Source: Myxococcales bacterium (GTDB taxonomy: Bacteria > Myxococcota_A > Polyangia > Polyangiales > Houyiibacteriaceae). From it: a DNA stretch of 36,207 bases. This document shows, in pieces, positions 25,575 to 33,552 of the stretch. A program made the translations under genes and the position numbers. Position 1 is the first letter of the stretch. Every line of letters begins with the position of its first letter. The stretch spans positions 1 through 36,207 of the forward strand of contig JAHELW010000009.1 of NCBI GenBank assembly GCA_024643985.1, written 5' to 3'. The notes beneath the pieces were generated by a model. It was not told the origin of the DNA. It made no database searches and saw only the letters and a list, made by a program, of their open reading frames with translations.

Positions 25575-26855
25575 TCACGGCTCGAGCACGCGGCCGATGA
25601 ACAGCGTGGCGCCCGTCGGTCTATCGAGGATCGCGAAGATGAAGGGCCGATCGATCGTCAGCGTTGCGGGCGGCGGCGCGGACACCTCGCCGACGATCAC
25701 GGCGGTCGCGGCAGCGGCCTCGGTCCCGTTCTCGTCGACGGCGACGAACGCCTGGTGCACGACGTCCTGAATGAAGAGACCGCCAGTACCGTTCATGCCG
25801 GAAAGGTCGGCGCCGCCCCCAAACGCCTCGACCATGCCGAGCGCCCGAAGCGGCTCCTTGGCCGGAACGTTCGAGCGAAACGAGAACTTGGGCATCGCCA
25901 AGTCAATTTGATGTCGCTGAAGCGTCCCCCGAATCTCGGCAACTCGGCTCGAGGAGAGCTGCGCCTCGACCGCCTCGAACTGCCCCTCGTCAGGCACGAT
26001 CAGAAGCATCGCGAGCGCGCCCCCGTCGTACGCAAGCTCGGCCGCAGCAAAGCCCGCACCGTCCGCGTACGGACCCTCGAGGGTTTGACGCATCGTCGGA
26101 ACGTCGGCCGTGCTCCCATCGAGACGCTTGAAGAGAGCGTCGCTCGTGTTGGCTTCGTCAAACGGGCTCTGCCACGAGGCCGTGAAGAAGATCGCGTTCA
26201 CCAGGACCAAGCGCGTCGCGGCCGTGATGACGCCCTGAGGGATCAGCTCTTTGATGCGCTCGTTGGTCCGCTCGCTGACCCATCCGTTGATCGCGACGCG
26301 CGAGGCCTCGGTCTCCTCGATGAAGTCCATGAGGCGCAGGCCCGCGTCGTAGTGGACGGCCAGCGTGTCGAGGAAGGCGTCGAGAAACGCGAACCCGATC
26401 TGCCCAAAGAGCGCGTTGGTCACGTTCAGCACGAAAGGAAGCGGCGCGTTTTCCCCGGACGCCTCCGCGCGGCTCTCGAGCTCGAGGTCGAGACCGTTGA
26501 ACGCGGGATGGAGCCGCTCCTGCCCGAGCCGGAACCGAAGCGCCTCGGCCATCTCGGCTTCGGTGTTCCCGCGCGCGCCCGCCCAGGTCATCGCGAGAGC
26601 CACTGACAGGCTGTAGGGCGAGAAGAAGAGGTTCTTCCCCGGCTCGACGATCTCCCGGTAGAAGGCCCACGCAAAGTCGGCATTGTCGGCCGAGAGCTCC
26701 GCGACCTCCTCGGCGGTCACGTCGGGCGAGGTGTCCCGCGGCTTCGAGGACTTCACCACTTCCCCGGGCGCCTCGTCGACGGGCTCGTTCGAGCTCTTGG
26801 ACGTGCAGCCGAAAAGCAGGGACACGGCCATGGCCAGGATGAGCAGTCGTTGCAT
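25575..26855 (-). CDS. Serpin (serine protease inhibitor) lipoprotein
   Basis: 426 residues; lipobox VSLLFGC (Cys17) after a short signal, then a charged linker and a complete serpin domain (about 55-426), including FFSPYSLSVALAMTWAGARGNT, LVNAIFFTASWQSPF and the C-terminal RPFIFAILDRPTGATLFIGRV. The reactive-centre loop hinge is DENGTEAAAATAV (residues 374-386): Gly at P15, Thr at P14 and an Ala run at P12-P9, the features of inhibitory serpins. Counting 17 from Glu375 puts Val391 at P1 and Ser392 at P1', favouring elastase-like targets; two extra residues after P1' make the exact scissile bond uncertain. Inhibitory serpins trap a protease covalently. Neighbouring protease genes suggest defence against self or foreign proteases. 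It lies 48 bp after the copper monooxygenase gene on the same strand. Confidence 0.93.
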   Translation of the reverse strand: MQRLLILAMAVSLLFGCTSKSSNEPVDEAPGEVVKSSKPRDTSPDVTAEEVAELSADNADFAWAFYREIVEPGKNLFFSPYSLSVALAMTWAGARGNTEAEMAEALRFRLGQERLHPAFNGLDLELESRAEASGENAPLPFVLNVTNALFGQIGFAFLDAFLDTLAVHYDAGLRLMDFIEETEASRVAINGWVSERTNERIKELIPQGVITAATRLVLVNAIFFTASWQSPFDEANTSDALFKRLDGSTADVPTMRQTLEGPYADGAGFAAAELAYDGGALAMLLIVPDEGQFEAVEAQLSSSRVAEIRGTLQRHQIDLAMPKFSFRSNVPAKEPLRALGMVEAFGGGADLSGMNGTGGLFIQDVVHQAFVAVDENGTEAAAATAVIVGEVSAPPPATLTIDRPFIFAILDRPTGATLFIGRVLEP

Positions 26856-26903
26856 TGGGGATCCGTGCCGCGTCCGGGCGCGGTGGTCAACGCGAACCGG
26901 TCG

Positions 26904-28025
26904 CTACTGCCTCAGAGGAATCGCGATCGCACCATCGCAGCCCGAGAGGTCGTAGAGCCGCCGACCCGCTTCATCGACGCCCATCGGAACGAGTGCGTCC
27001 TGAGGCCCGGGAAGGCCCTGAAACGCGAGCTCCAGATCGATGTAGCCGAAGAACGCGCACATCTCGAGCGTCCCGATGCCCCAGGTCTTCGTCTCGTCGG
27101 TGTTGTTGTCGTACCCGCAGGTCAAACGCATGCCGACCGCGCCCTCGGACGGCATCGGAGGGTCGAGCTTCACGCCGAGCACGTCGCCAGGGCGGCTTTC
27201 GTATTCGACGATCGCTCGCTCGCTTCCATCGGGCTGGATGTAGCTCAGGTTCAGATAGTTGCCCCACGCGTGGTAGTGCCCGAGCACGTAGTAGATGCTG
27301 AAATCGGGCATCTCGTCGACCTGAAGGATGTTCGTGAACCGTTCGGCGAGGTCGCAGCTCATCGAAAAACGCGACTGCGCCTGCGGGTCGGCCGCGATTC
27401 GCGTGTTGAAAATCCCGATGGGCCGAAGCCTCACTTGGACATCCTCTTCGCGAAGAAGCCCGAGCTCCATGTTGAGTGAGTTCTCGATGGGCGCGGGCGT
27501 CACGTTGAGCAAATGAATGTTGCCGGTGATGCGGCTCCTCGGCGGGATGACGATCACCGCGCCTTCGGAAAAGCTCTGGGTTTCCTCGAAGGCCTGCGTC
27601 GACTGCGCAAACAGGACCCCGCCGGCTGCCACGGCGAATTGCAGCGAGTAGCCGCGCTCGCTGCAGTCCCACGTCCCGTCCGGCCCGTCGAACACCTCCT
27701 CGGGCGCGAAAGTCCAGTTGGAGTGGTGCCATCCGCCCTCGTTGGTCTGGCGAACGGCGTTCACGTAGAGCGGCTCGTCGTTATTGAGCGTCCAGCTCTG
27801 ACACACGTCTGCCACCTCGCCCCCGACGTCGACGAACACCGGGGGAAACTCGTGCAACAGCGAGTTGATGAAGAAATCCGGTTGCTGGATGTCACCGGGC
27901 GGGTCGTCCGTCCCCGACCCGCCAGCGCCACCGGCTCCGTCGGACGCGCCGGCGCCCGAAGCCGCTTCCGAGCCGCATCCGATCGAGAGCAGGGCCGCGG
28001 AGGCGACCAGAGCAAGAGTCCGCAT
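26904..28025 (-). CDS. PHM/DBH-like type II copper monooxygenase lipoprotein
   Basis: 373 residues from the ATG at 28025; the track start at 28424 precedes the signal sequence MRTLALVASAALLSIGC (lipobox Cys17). A Gly-rich spacer (GAGASDGAGGAGGSG) follows. Two copper-site patterns of the ascorbate-dependent monooxygenase family (PHM/DBH) are present: CuH ligands His100-His101 (GGWHHSNWTF) and His171 (GNIHLLN), CuM ligands His250 and His252 (LGHYHAWGN) and Met322 in LEMC. Spacing between the CuM histidine pair and the Met is 70 residues, the same as in PHM. These enzymes hydroxylate C-H bonds with O2 and an electron donor such as ascorbate. Substrate and donor are unknown here. It should face the periplasm or exterior. 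It stands upstream of the serpin gene and diverges from the 1198-residue lipoprotein gene across 151 bp. Confidence 0.8.
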   Translation of the reverse strand: MRTLALVASAALLSIGCGSEAASGAGASDGAGGAGGSGTDDPPGDIQQPDFFINSLLHEFPPVFVDVGGEVADVCQSWTLNNDEPLYVNAVRQTNEGGWHHSNWTFAPEEVFDGPDGTWDCSERGYSLQFAVAAGGVLFAQSTQAFEETQSFSEGAVIVIPPRSRITGNIHLLNVTPAPIENSLNMELGLLREEDVQVRLRPIGIFNTRIAADPQAQSRFSMSCDLAERFTNILQVDEMPDFSIYYVLGHYHAWGNYLNLSYIQPDGSERAIVEYESRPGDVLGVKLDPPMPSEGAVGMRLTCGYDNNTDETKTWGIGTLEMCAFFGYIDLELAFQGLPGPQDALVPMGVDEAGRRLYDLSGCDGAIAIPLRQ

Positions 28026-28176
28026 GCGCCGAGAGTGTCCCAATTGGCGGCGCGCCACAAGACAGGCCCCGCGTGCGCTGGAAGAACGGGCACATCGTTC
28101 GAACGTGATCTGCCTCACCGAGTCGTTTGGACTTGTGAAGCGCTCGCTCGCGATGGTAGCAACGGTGGCTATTGCG

Positions 28177-31100
28177 ATGAGGCTTCTTCGATTTGCTTGG
28201 CTGTCGAGCTTCGTTCTCCTGGGTGCGGCGTGCTCGAGCACACCCGATGACGGCGCGCCGGTCGCCTCCCTCGAGCTGGGCTTCGAGCTCGCCGACGGCA
28301 GTCCGGTCGACGAGGTCTCGTACGCGATCACCGGCAACGGCATCGACCCCATGGAAGGTGTCATCGACACGAGCGCGCCGGGTTCGACCGCGTCCGTCGA
28401 GGTGTTCGGGATTCCGCCCGGCACTCAGTATCTCGTCACCATGACGGCGACGACCATCGATGGTGAGCGGACGTGCGAAGGTGCGGTGCGCTTCGACGTC
28501 TCGGCCGGCATCGCCACCGAAGTGCACGTCATGCTCGGGTGTAAACGCGCCCCGCGGCTCGGCAGCGTGCGTGCAAACGGAAAGCTCAACGTCTGCACGG
28601 ATCTGACCAAGGTCGTCGCGTCGCCGCTGCAAACCTCGATCGCGAACGGTCTCGCGCTCAGCGCGGAAGGCAGTGACGTGGAGGGGGACCCAATCGCATA
28701 CCGGTGGAGGGCGACCGGCGGCTCGCTTTCCAATCCATCGTCCGCGGTGACGACGTACACCTGCGAGGTCGACGGTCCGCAGACCGTCGAAGTCGAGGTG
28801 TCCGATGACGGCTTCGACCAGTGCGTGGACGACTGGACCATCGACGTGACCTGCGTGGTCGACCCGAACGCCGTGGACCCGGCGCCCGCGCTCGAAGGCA
28901 GCAGCCCGACCGCCGGCTCGCGCGTGGTTTCGAGCGCCTGGTTGGATCTCCTGTTTGCCGAGGAGGTGTCGGCGGATGCGCTCCGCGGCTTCGCGCTGAG
29001 GTGCAACGACGGCGCCACTCCGATTTCGGTCCACCGAGTCGGCGGCGACGACCGGCGCCTCGTGATGAATCCGGAGGGCGACCTTCCGTACGACGCGACG
29101 TGCTCGCTTCGATGGACCGGCCCCGAGGGGCCGACCTCGCTCGACTTCTTCACCTTTCCGGACGGCGGCCTCGCCGACGTACCCTACGACCGCGAGGACC
29201 CCACCCGATTCGCACCCTTCCCCGACGACCTCTGGGTCGTGCCCGATGAATCTTCACCCACCGGCCGGCGATTGGACCTTCCGCTCGCCGGGCGCACCAT
29301 CGACGTCGTCAACCTGGTCTTTCAGCTCAAGACCGCGATCGGCGAGCTCGACGGGTTCAGCCCGCTCGGTGCGCTCGTCGTCGAGCTCTCCGATGCACCG
29401 GAGCCGACCTCGTTGCCGCGGACGCCCACCGATTCCCTCGATCCGCTAGCGACCGTTGGACTCTTCGACGTCGATCCGGGCAGTGCTTCGTACGGAACGC
29501 GGATTCCCTTCGAGCTCTACGTGCGTTCGGTCGCGCCCGTGAGCGACCCGAGTGTTGCCGAGCACGCGCTCATCTTGTTTCCATCGATCCCGCTGACGTC
29601 GACCGGCCAGTACGCGCTGGTGGTCACGAAGCGCGCCTTGGCCGAGGTCGACCGAGCGTTCCAGCCCTCGCCGTTCATGGAGTCGGTGCTCGACGCGCCG
29701 TCGGAGGGAGAGGGAGCGACCGTACCCCGGCTTCGCGACATCCTCGCGCCGGCCCTCGCGGGCCTCTCGTCGGCATCTCCGCCGGTCTTTGCCGACGACA
29801 TCGCGCTAGTGACGCGCTTTACGATTCGTTCGACGAATCGCTTCCCGCTCACGCCGATCACCATGCGCGAGCAGGTTCAGCAGCTTCCGCCGCCGGCGTT
29901 CACGATCGACCGCATCGACCGAAACTCGTTCGACGTAGAAGCCGTCGTCTATGGGACTTGGGAAGCGCCCGAGTGGCGTGACGGCGACAGCATCGCGCGC
30001 GACGCCGACGGGCTTCCGATGGTGGTCGAAACGCGTCCGGTTCCCTTCATCCTCGCGATCCCGCGCTCGGCACGAGACATCCCTGCCCCCGTGACCATGT
30101 ATCAGCACGGAAACCCGGGAAGCGCGGAGGCGGAGGTCCCGGGCCAGGCCAATCGATACCTGGCCGAGAAGGGCCATGCGGTCATCGGTTTCACCGACAA
30201 CCTCAACCGCGAGGTGGGGTCCGACGGGCAGCTTCAGCAGATCGCCATTCTGAGCCCGCTCGTGCTGTCGGGCGTGCTTCCCGACTTCGACCTGCAGACG
30301 ACCGGTGAGCAGCTCTCGTTTCTCCGATTCATTCGCGAGCTCGAGGACCTCGACGTGGTGCCGTTCGGCGCGCCCGACGGACAGCCCGACCTCGACCTCG
30401 GCCTTCCGCTCACCTACGACGGGATCAGCGAGGGCGCGAACAAGGGGCAAGGGTTCGTTCCGTACGCCCCGGAGATCGCGGCCGCTGCCCTCATCGTAGG
30501 CGGCGCGCGACGCGGCGAGATTCTTTTCTATCAGGACGAGATTCCACCCGACGGCATCGGGACTCCGCTTCTCAACGCGGTGTCCTTGTTTGCTCCCAAC
30601 ATCCGACCGCTCGACCTCTGGATCGGGCTCTCGCTCTACCAGCTCGCCATCGACCCCGCCGACCCGCAGAACCACGTCTCTTTCATGTACGCGAATCCGC
30701 TCGAGGTCGGCGGCACGCTCAAGAAGCCGAGCGTCTTGGTTCAAGAAGGGATTGCCGACCTGCTGGTGCCAAACAACGCGACCCGCAGCCTGGTGTATGC
30801 GCTCAGCGCGACGCCGCTCATTCAACCGGTCGCGCAGCCCGTTCCCTATCTCATGCGAGCCGAAGCGCCCTTGACCGGCAACGTCGACGCGCAGACGACG
30901 AGCGCCTACGCGCAGTACGTCCCGGGAAGCGTCGCGGGGCTCGCGGTGACGCCGGGCTGCGAGTTCCTGAACAACGGGCACTTTTGTCCGCAGATCGCGC
31001 CGGTCGCGCTCGATCAGCGGTACCGTTTCTTCGAAAGCGCGCTTTACGACGAGGCGCCGACCATCGACGTCGGCCAGGGTCCGATCGATCTCTGCAACCC

Positions 31101-31773
31101 GGGGCCCGACTGCGACGACGGAGACCCGTGCACGAGGGATTTCTGCGTGCCGGAGGACGGGAGCTGCGCCAACACCGCGACGACCGGCCCCGCGTGCCGC
31201 GTCGACGGGCAAGACGGCATTTGCGAGCGGGGAGCGTGCACCCCCATCGAGATGTGCAGCATGCTCGATCCGGCGCTCGAGAGCGCCTCGGCGATGCTCG
31301 ACTGCCGCTTTCTCGGGATTCCGATCGAGCTCACCGCCTCGGTCGCCGCGGAGGCGCTCGGACCGATTTCTCCAGGCCCGATCGACTACACCATTCAGAC
31401 TTCCATCGGTCTTCTGCCGCAGGCCGTCGAGCTCCTCTCGCTTCTGGAGCGCTTCGTGCCGGTGCAGCAGTTCAGCGGTGTCGTCGAGTCGACGCTCGGC
31501 AGCGTCGAGCCGAATCCGATCATGACGGAGCAGCCCGACGAGCTTTGCGTGTTGGCTCTCGTCGACGACGGCTCGAGCGTCGGCCTCGCATCCGAGCCGG
31601 TCGCGGCAACCTGGTCGCTTCAGGAGTCCGCCACCGAGCAAGGGCTCACCCTCCGCGACGTCGAGCTCGGGCTCACGGTGGGCCCCTTCGACGAGACCCT
31701 GACGACCGCCGGCCCCGACCCAACCTGCACGTGGAACCCCGCGCCGCCGACGCTGGTGTTCGCCCGGCAGTAG
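28177..31773 (+). CDS. Large Ig-like/alpha-beta hydrolase lipoprotein
   Basis: 1198 residues from the ATG at 28177 (MRLLRFAWLSSFVLLGAAC, lipobox), not the track start at 27865. After a Ser/Thr-rich start come beta-rich Ig-like or PKD-like regions (LSAEGSDVEGDPIAYRW; SPTAGSRVVSSAWLDLLFAEE). The middle holds an alpha/beta hydrolase: oxyanion segment MYQHGNPGS, nucleophile Ser751 in YDGISEGANKG, acid Asp861 in GIADLLVPNN and His935 in NNGHF. The layout resembles secreted lipases of the VolA/Pla-1-cef type with N-terminal Ig-like domains. A Cys-rich EGF-like insert (CDDGDPCTRDFCVPEDGSC) follows, then a beta-rich C-terminus. Likely an exported lipase or esterase; substrate unknown. Start choice by signal sequence; Shine-Dalgarno weak. 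Confidence 0.75.
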   Translation: MRLLRFAWLSSFVLLGAACSSTPDDGAPVASLELGFELADGSPVDEVSYAITGNGIDPMEGVIDTSAPGSTASVEVFGIPPGTQYLVTMTATTIDGERTCEGAVRFDVSAGIATEVHVMLGCKRAPRLGSVRANGKLNVCTDLTKVVASPLQTSIANGLALSAEGSDVEGDPIAYRWRATGGSLSNPSSAVTTYTCEVDGPQTVEVEVSDDGFDQCVDDWTIDVTCVVDPNAVDPAPALEGSSPTAGSRVVSSAWLDLLFAEEVSADALRGFALRCNDGATPISVHRVGGDDRRLVMNPEGDLPYDATCSLRWTGPEGPTSLDFFTFPDGGLADVPYDREDPTRFAPFPDDLWVVPDESSPTGRRLDLPLAGRTIDVVNLVFQLKTAIGELDGFSPLGALVVELSDAPEPTSLPRTPTDSLDPLATVGLFDVDPGSASYGTRIPFELYVRSVAPVSDPSVAEHALILFPSIPLTSTGQYALVVTKRALAEVDRAFQPSPFMESVLDAPSEGEGATVPRLRDILAPALAGLSSASPPVFADDIALVTRFTIRSTNRFPLTPITMREQVQQLPPPAFTIDRIDRNSFDVEAVVYGTWEAPEWRDGDSIARDADGLPMVVETRPVPFILAIPRSARDIPAPVTMYQHGNPGSAEAEVPGQANRYLAEKGHAVIGFTDNLNREVGSDGQLQQIAILSPLVLSGVLPDFDLQTTGEQLSFLRFIRELEDLDVVPFGAPDGQPDLDLGLPLTYDGISEGANKGQGFVPYAPEIAAAALIVGGARRGEILFYQDEIPPDGIGTPLLNAVSLFAPNIRPLDLWIGLSLYQLAIDPADPQNHVSFMYANPLEVGGTLKKPSVLVQEGIADLLVPNNATRSLVYALSATPLIQPVAQPVPYLMRAEAPLTGNVDAQTTSAYAQYVPGSVAGLAVTPGCEFLNNGHFCPQIAPVALDQRYRFFESALYDEAPTIDVGQGPIDLCNPGPDCDDGDPCTRDFCVPEDGSCANTATTGPACRVDGQDGICERGACTPIEMCSMLDPALESASAMLDCRFLGIPIELTASVAAEALGPISPGPIDYTIQTSIGLLPQAVELLSLLERFVPVQQFSGVVESTLGSVEPNPIMTEQPDELCVLALVDDGSSVGLASEPVAATWSLQESATEQGLTLRDVELGLTVGPFDETLTTAGPDPTCTWNPAPPTLVFARQ

Positions 31774-32066
31774 CGACTGCCTGCGGATCGCCAGCCTTGT
31801 AATCCGTCTGGGCCCGATCGGCACTCGCGGGATGCCGGTCGCCTATGTGACGAAATGCTCGCAGATACCCACGCCTGGCTCGTCGCGGAAGGCAGGCTCT
31901 GAACCGCACAAACTCACGAGCGGAATCAGCTTCGATACGCTCCTTCCTCTGAGAGGCGGCTGGTGCGCCAGATTCGATCCCAAAAAGCGCGTCGATGACG
32001 GTACTCTCGGCGTTCGGCTCGGAGGACGCAACTTTCGGCCGCACGCGTCGATAACTCATCATCGAC

Positions 32067-33545
32067 ATGTCTCGTTTGCTGCATCTCAGTCCGCGCCGGC
32101 TGCGGCGCTTCGCTGTCTTTGGCGCCCCGGCCTGGGCGGCTTTCGCGCTGCTGGTCGCTATGGCTGGCTGCGGGGCGGTCGGCTGTCCCGACGGTCTTCG
32201 TGACGTCGACGGGGTCTGCCAAGAGGTCGGTCGTTTCGTCGAGGGGCCGGCTGCGCCGCTCGTCGAGCAGTGCGACGGCGTCGACAACGACGGCGACGAC
32301 GACATCGACGAGGACTGGCCCGAGCTCGGAGAATCGTGCGGCGGGCTCGGCGGTGTGGGTGAGTGCGTGGAAGGCACGTTCGTCTGCGCCGAGCACGGCC
32401 GCGGGGTGGTGTGCGAAGGAGCCATCGGGCCGACGGCCGAGGTCTGCGACGGCAAAGACAACGACTGCGACGGCGTCGAGGACAACGGCCCCGACGAAGT
32501 GTGCGACGGTGAAGACAACGACTGTGACGGGCTCGTCGACGAAGGCGTCCTCGCCGTGAAGCAACAGAGCTTTTCGGACCACGCCACGGTGGCAGCGGTC
32601 GACGGCGGCTTCGTGCTGACGCAGCTTCTCGCCGATCAGCTCCGCGTGGAGACGTACGCAGCGGATGGGACGCGCACGGGCCACCACGACGACATCGCGA
32701 ACCCGGCGCTCGACAGTGCCTTTGTCACGTCGAGCGTCGCCGATGGGCGTCTCTTGATCGGCCTCGGCAAGCAGCGATTTTACGTCGTCGAGGCGCTCAT
32801 CGATTCGGAGCTGGTCCCGATCGTCACGGCGACGCAGCCGCTTCACGAAGCCTGGGATCAGGGCATCGACTGGGGCATCTACGAGCCGCCCTATCACCCG
32901 CGCGTCTCGGCGTCGCCGGCGCGCTTTTTCGGCCACCGCGACGTGGTCACGTTTGCGCTGAGCCCCTTTGGGCAGGGCGATCTGACGGCGCTTTCCGAGG
33001 TTCCCTTGCTCCCGGCCGGGTTTCCCTACCTCGCGTACTTCGACGCGGCCGGTGCGTTCGTCGCGTGGGAGCACGACGACAACGTGCGCATCGGGTGGCT
33101 GCTCGATGACGGGGAGCTCGTGCTCGACATCGACGTCGGGCGCGGCAGCAGGCCCTCGATTGCGTTTGGCGCGGACGGTCCGTCGGTCGCTTACTTGCGC
33201 GACGGGAGGCTCCTCTTGAGCGAGCTCGGCGGGCTGACGCTGCAGTGTACCGACACGGGGCTCTGCAACGCAGAGGTCGACCCTGGCCCGATCGACTCGA
33301 CGGTGATCACGCCCACGGGGCATGCATACGACCCGGAGACCGACTCCTGGGCCGTCGTCGTCGGTTCGCGGGTTTGGCTCGTCGCGCGCGGAGAGGCGGG
33401 GCCAGTCGTGACGCAGACGTTTGCGAGCGTCACGGGCGACGACCCTCCGACGCGCGTCGACGTCGCGTGGAGCGGGGGTACGGCGGCCGTCGTGCAGAGT
33501 CAGGAGAGGGGGGATTCGACGCTCACCTTCATGGGGTGCTTTTAG
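32067..33545 (+). CDS. MopE-type Cys/Asp-repeat lipoprotein
   Basis: 492 residues. A basic N-terminus then hydrophobic core ends in lipobox VAMAGC (Cys35). Between about residues 70 and 165 are three repeats of the putative metal-binding MopE motif: EQCDGVDNDGDDDIDE, EVCDGKDNDCDGVEDN and EVCDGEDNDCDGLVDE, the first lacking one Cys. The remaining 320 residues are beta-rich with recurring GR/RLLI and WLLDDGELVL segments, perhaps a propeller. Motifs of this kind bind calcium or copper in some proteins. Anchored in a membrane, role unknown. The 293 bp before it (31774-32066) shows nothing I can assign. Its stop codon TAG overlaps the AGGAG of the next gene, so translation is likely coupled. Confidence 0.8.
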   Translation: MSRLLHLSPRRLRRFAVFGAPAWAAFALLVAMAGCGAVGCPDGLRDVDGVCQEVGRFVEGPAAPLVEQCDGVDNDGDDDIDEDWPELGESCGGLGGVGECVEGTFVCAEHGRGVVCEGAIGPTAEVCDGKDNDCDGVEDNGPDEVCDGEDNDCDGLVDEGVLAVKQQSFSDHATVAAVDGGFVLTQLLADQLRVETYAADGTRTGHHDDIANPALDSAFVTSSVADGRLLIGLGKQRFYVVEALIDSELVPIVTATQPLHEAWDQGIDWGIYEPPYHPRVSASPARFFGHRDVVTFALSPFGQGDLTALSEVPLLPAGFPYLAYFDAAGAFVAWEHDDNVRIGWLLDDGELVLDIDVGRGSRPSIAFGADGPSVAYLRDGRLLLSELGGLTLQCTDTGLCNAEVDPGPIDSTVITPTGHAYDPETDSWAVVVGSRVWLVARGEAGPVVTQTFASVTGDDPPTRVDVAWSGGTAAVVQSQERGDSTLTFMGCF

Positions 33546-33552
33546 GAGCTTC

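Noticed and set aside
29806-31824. 672-residue minus-strand ORF
   Set aside because: Antisense to the 1198-residue lipoprotein; Arg-rich shadow without signal or motif.
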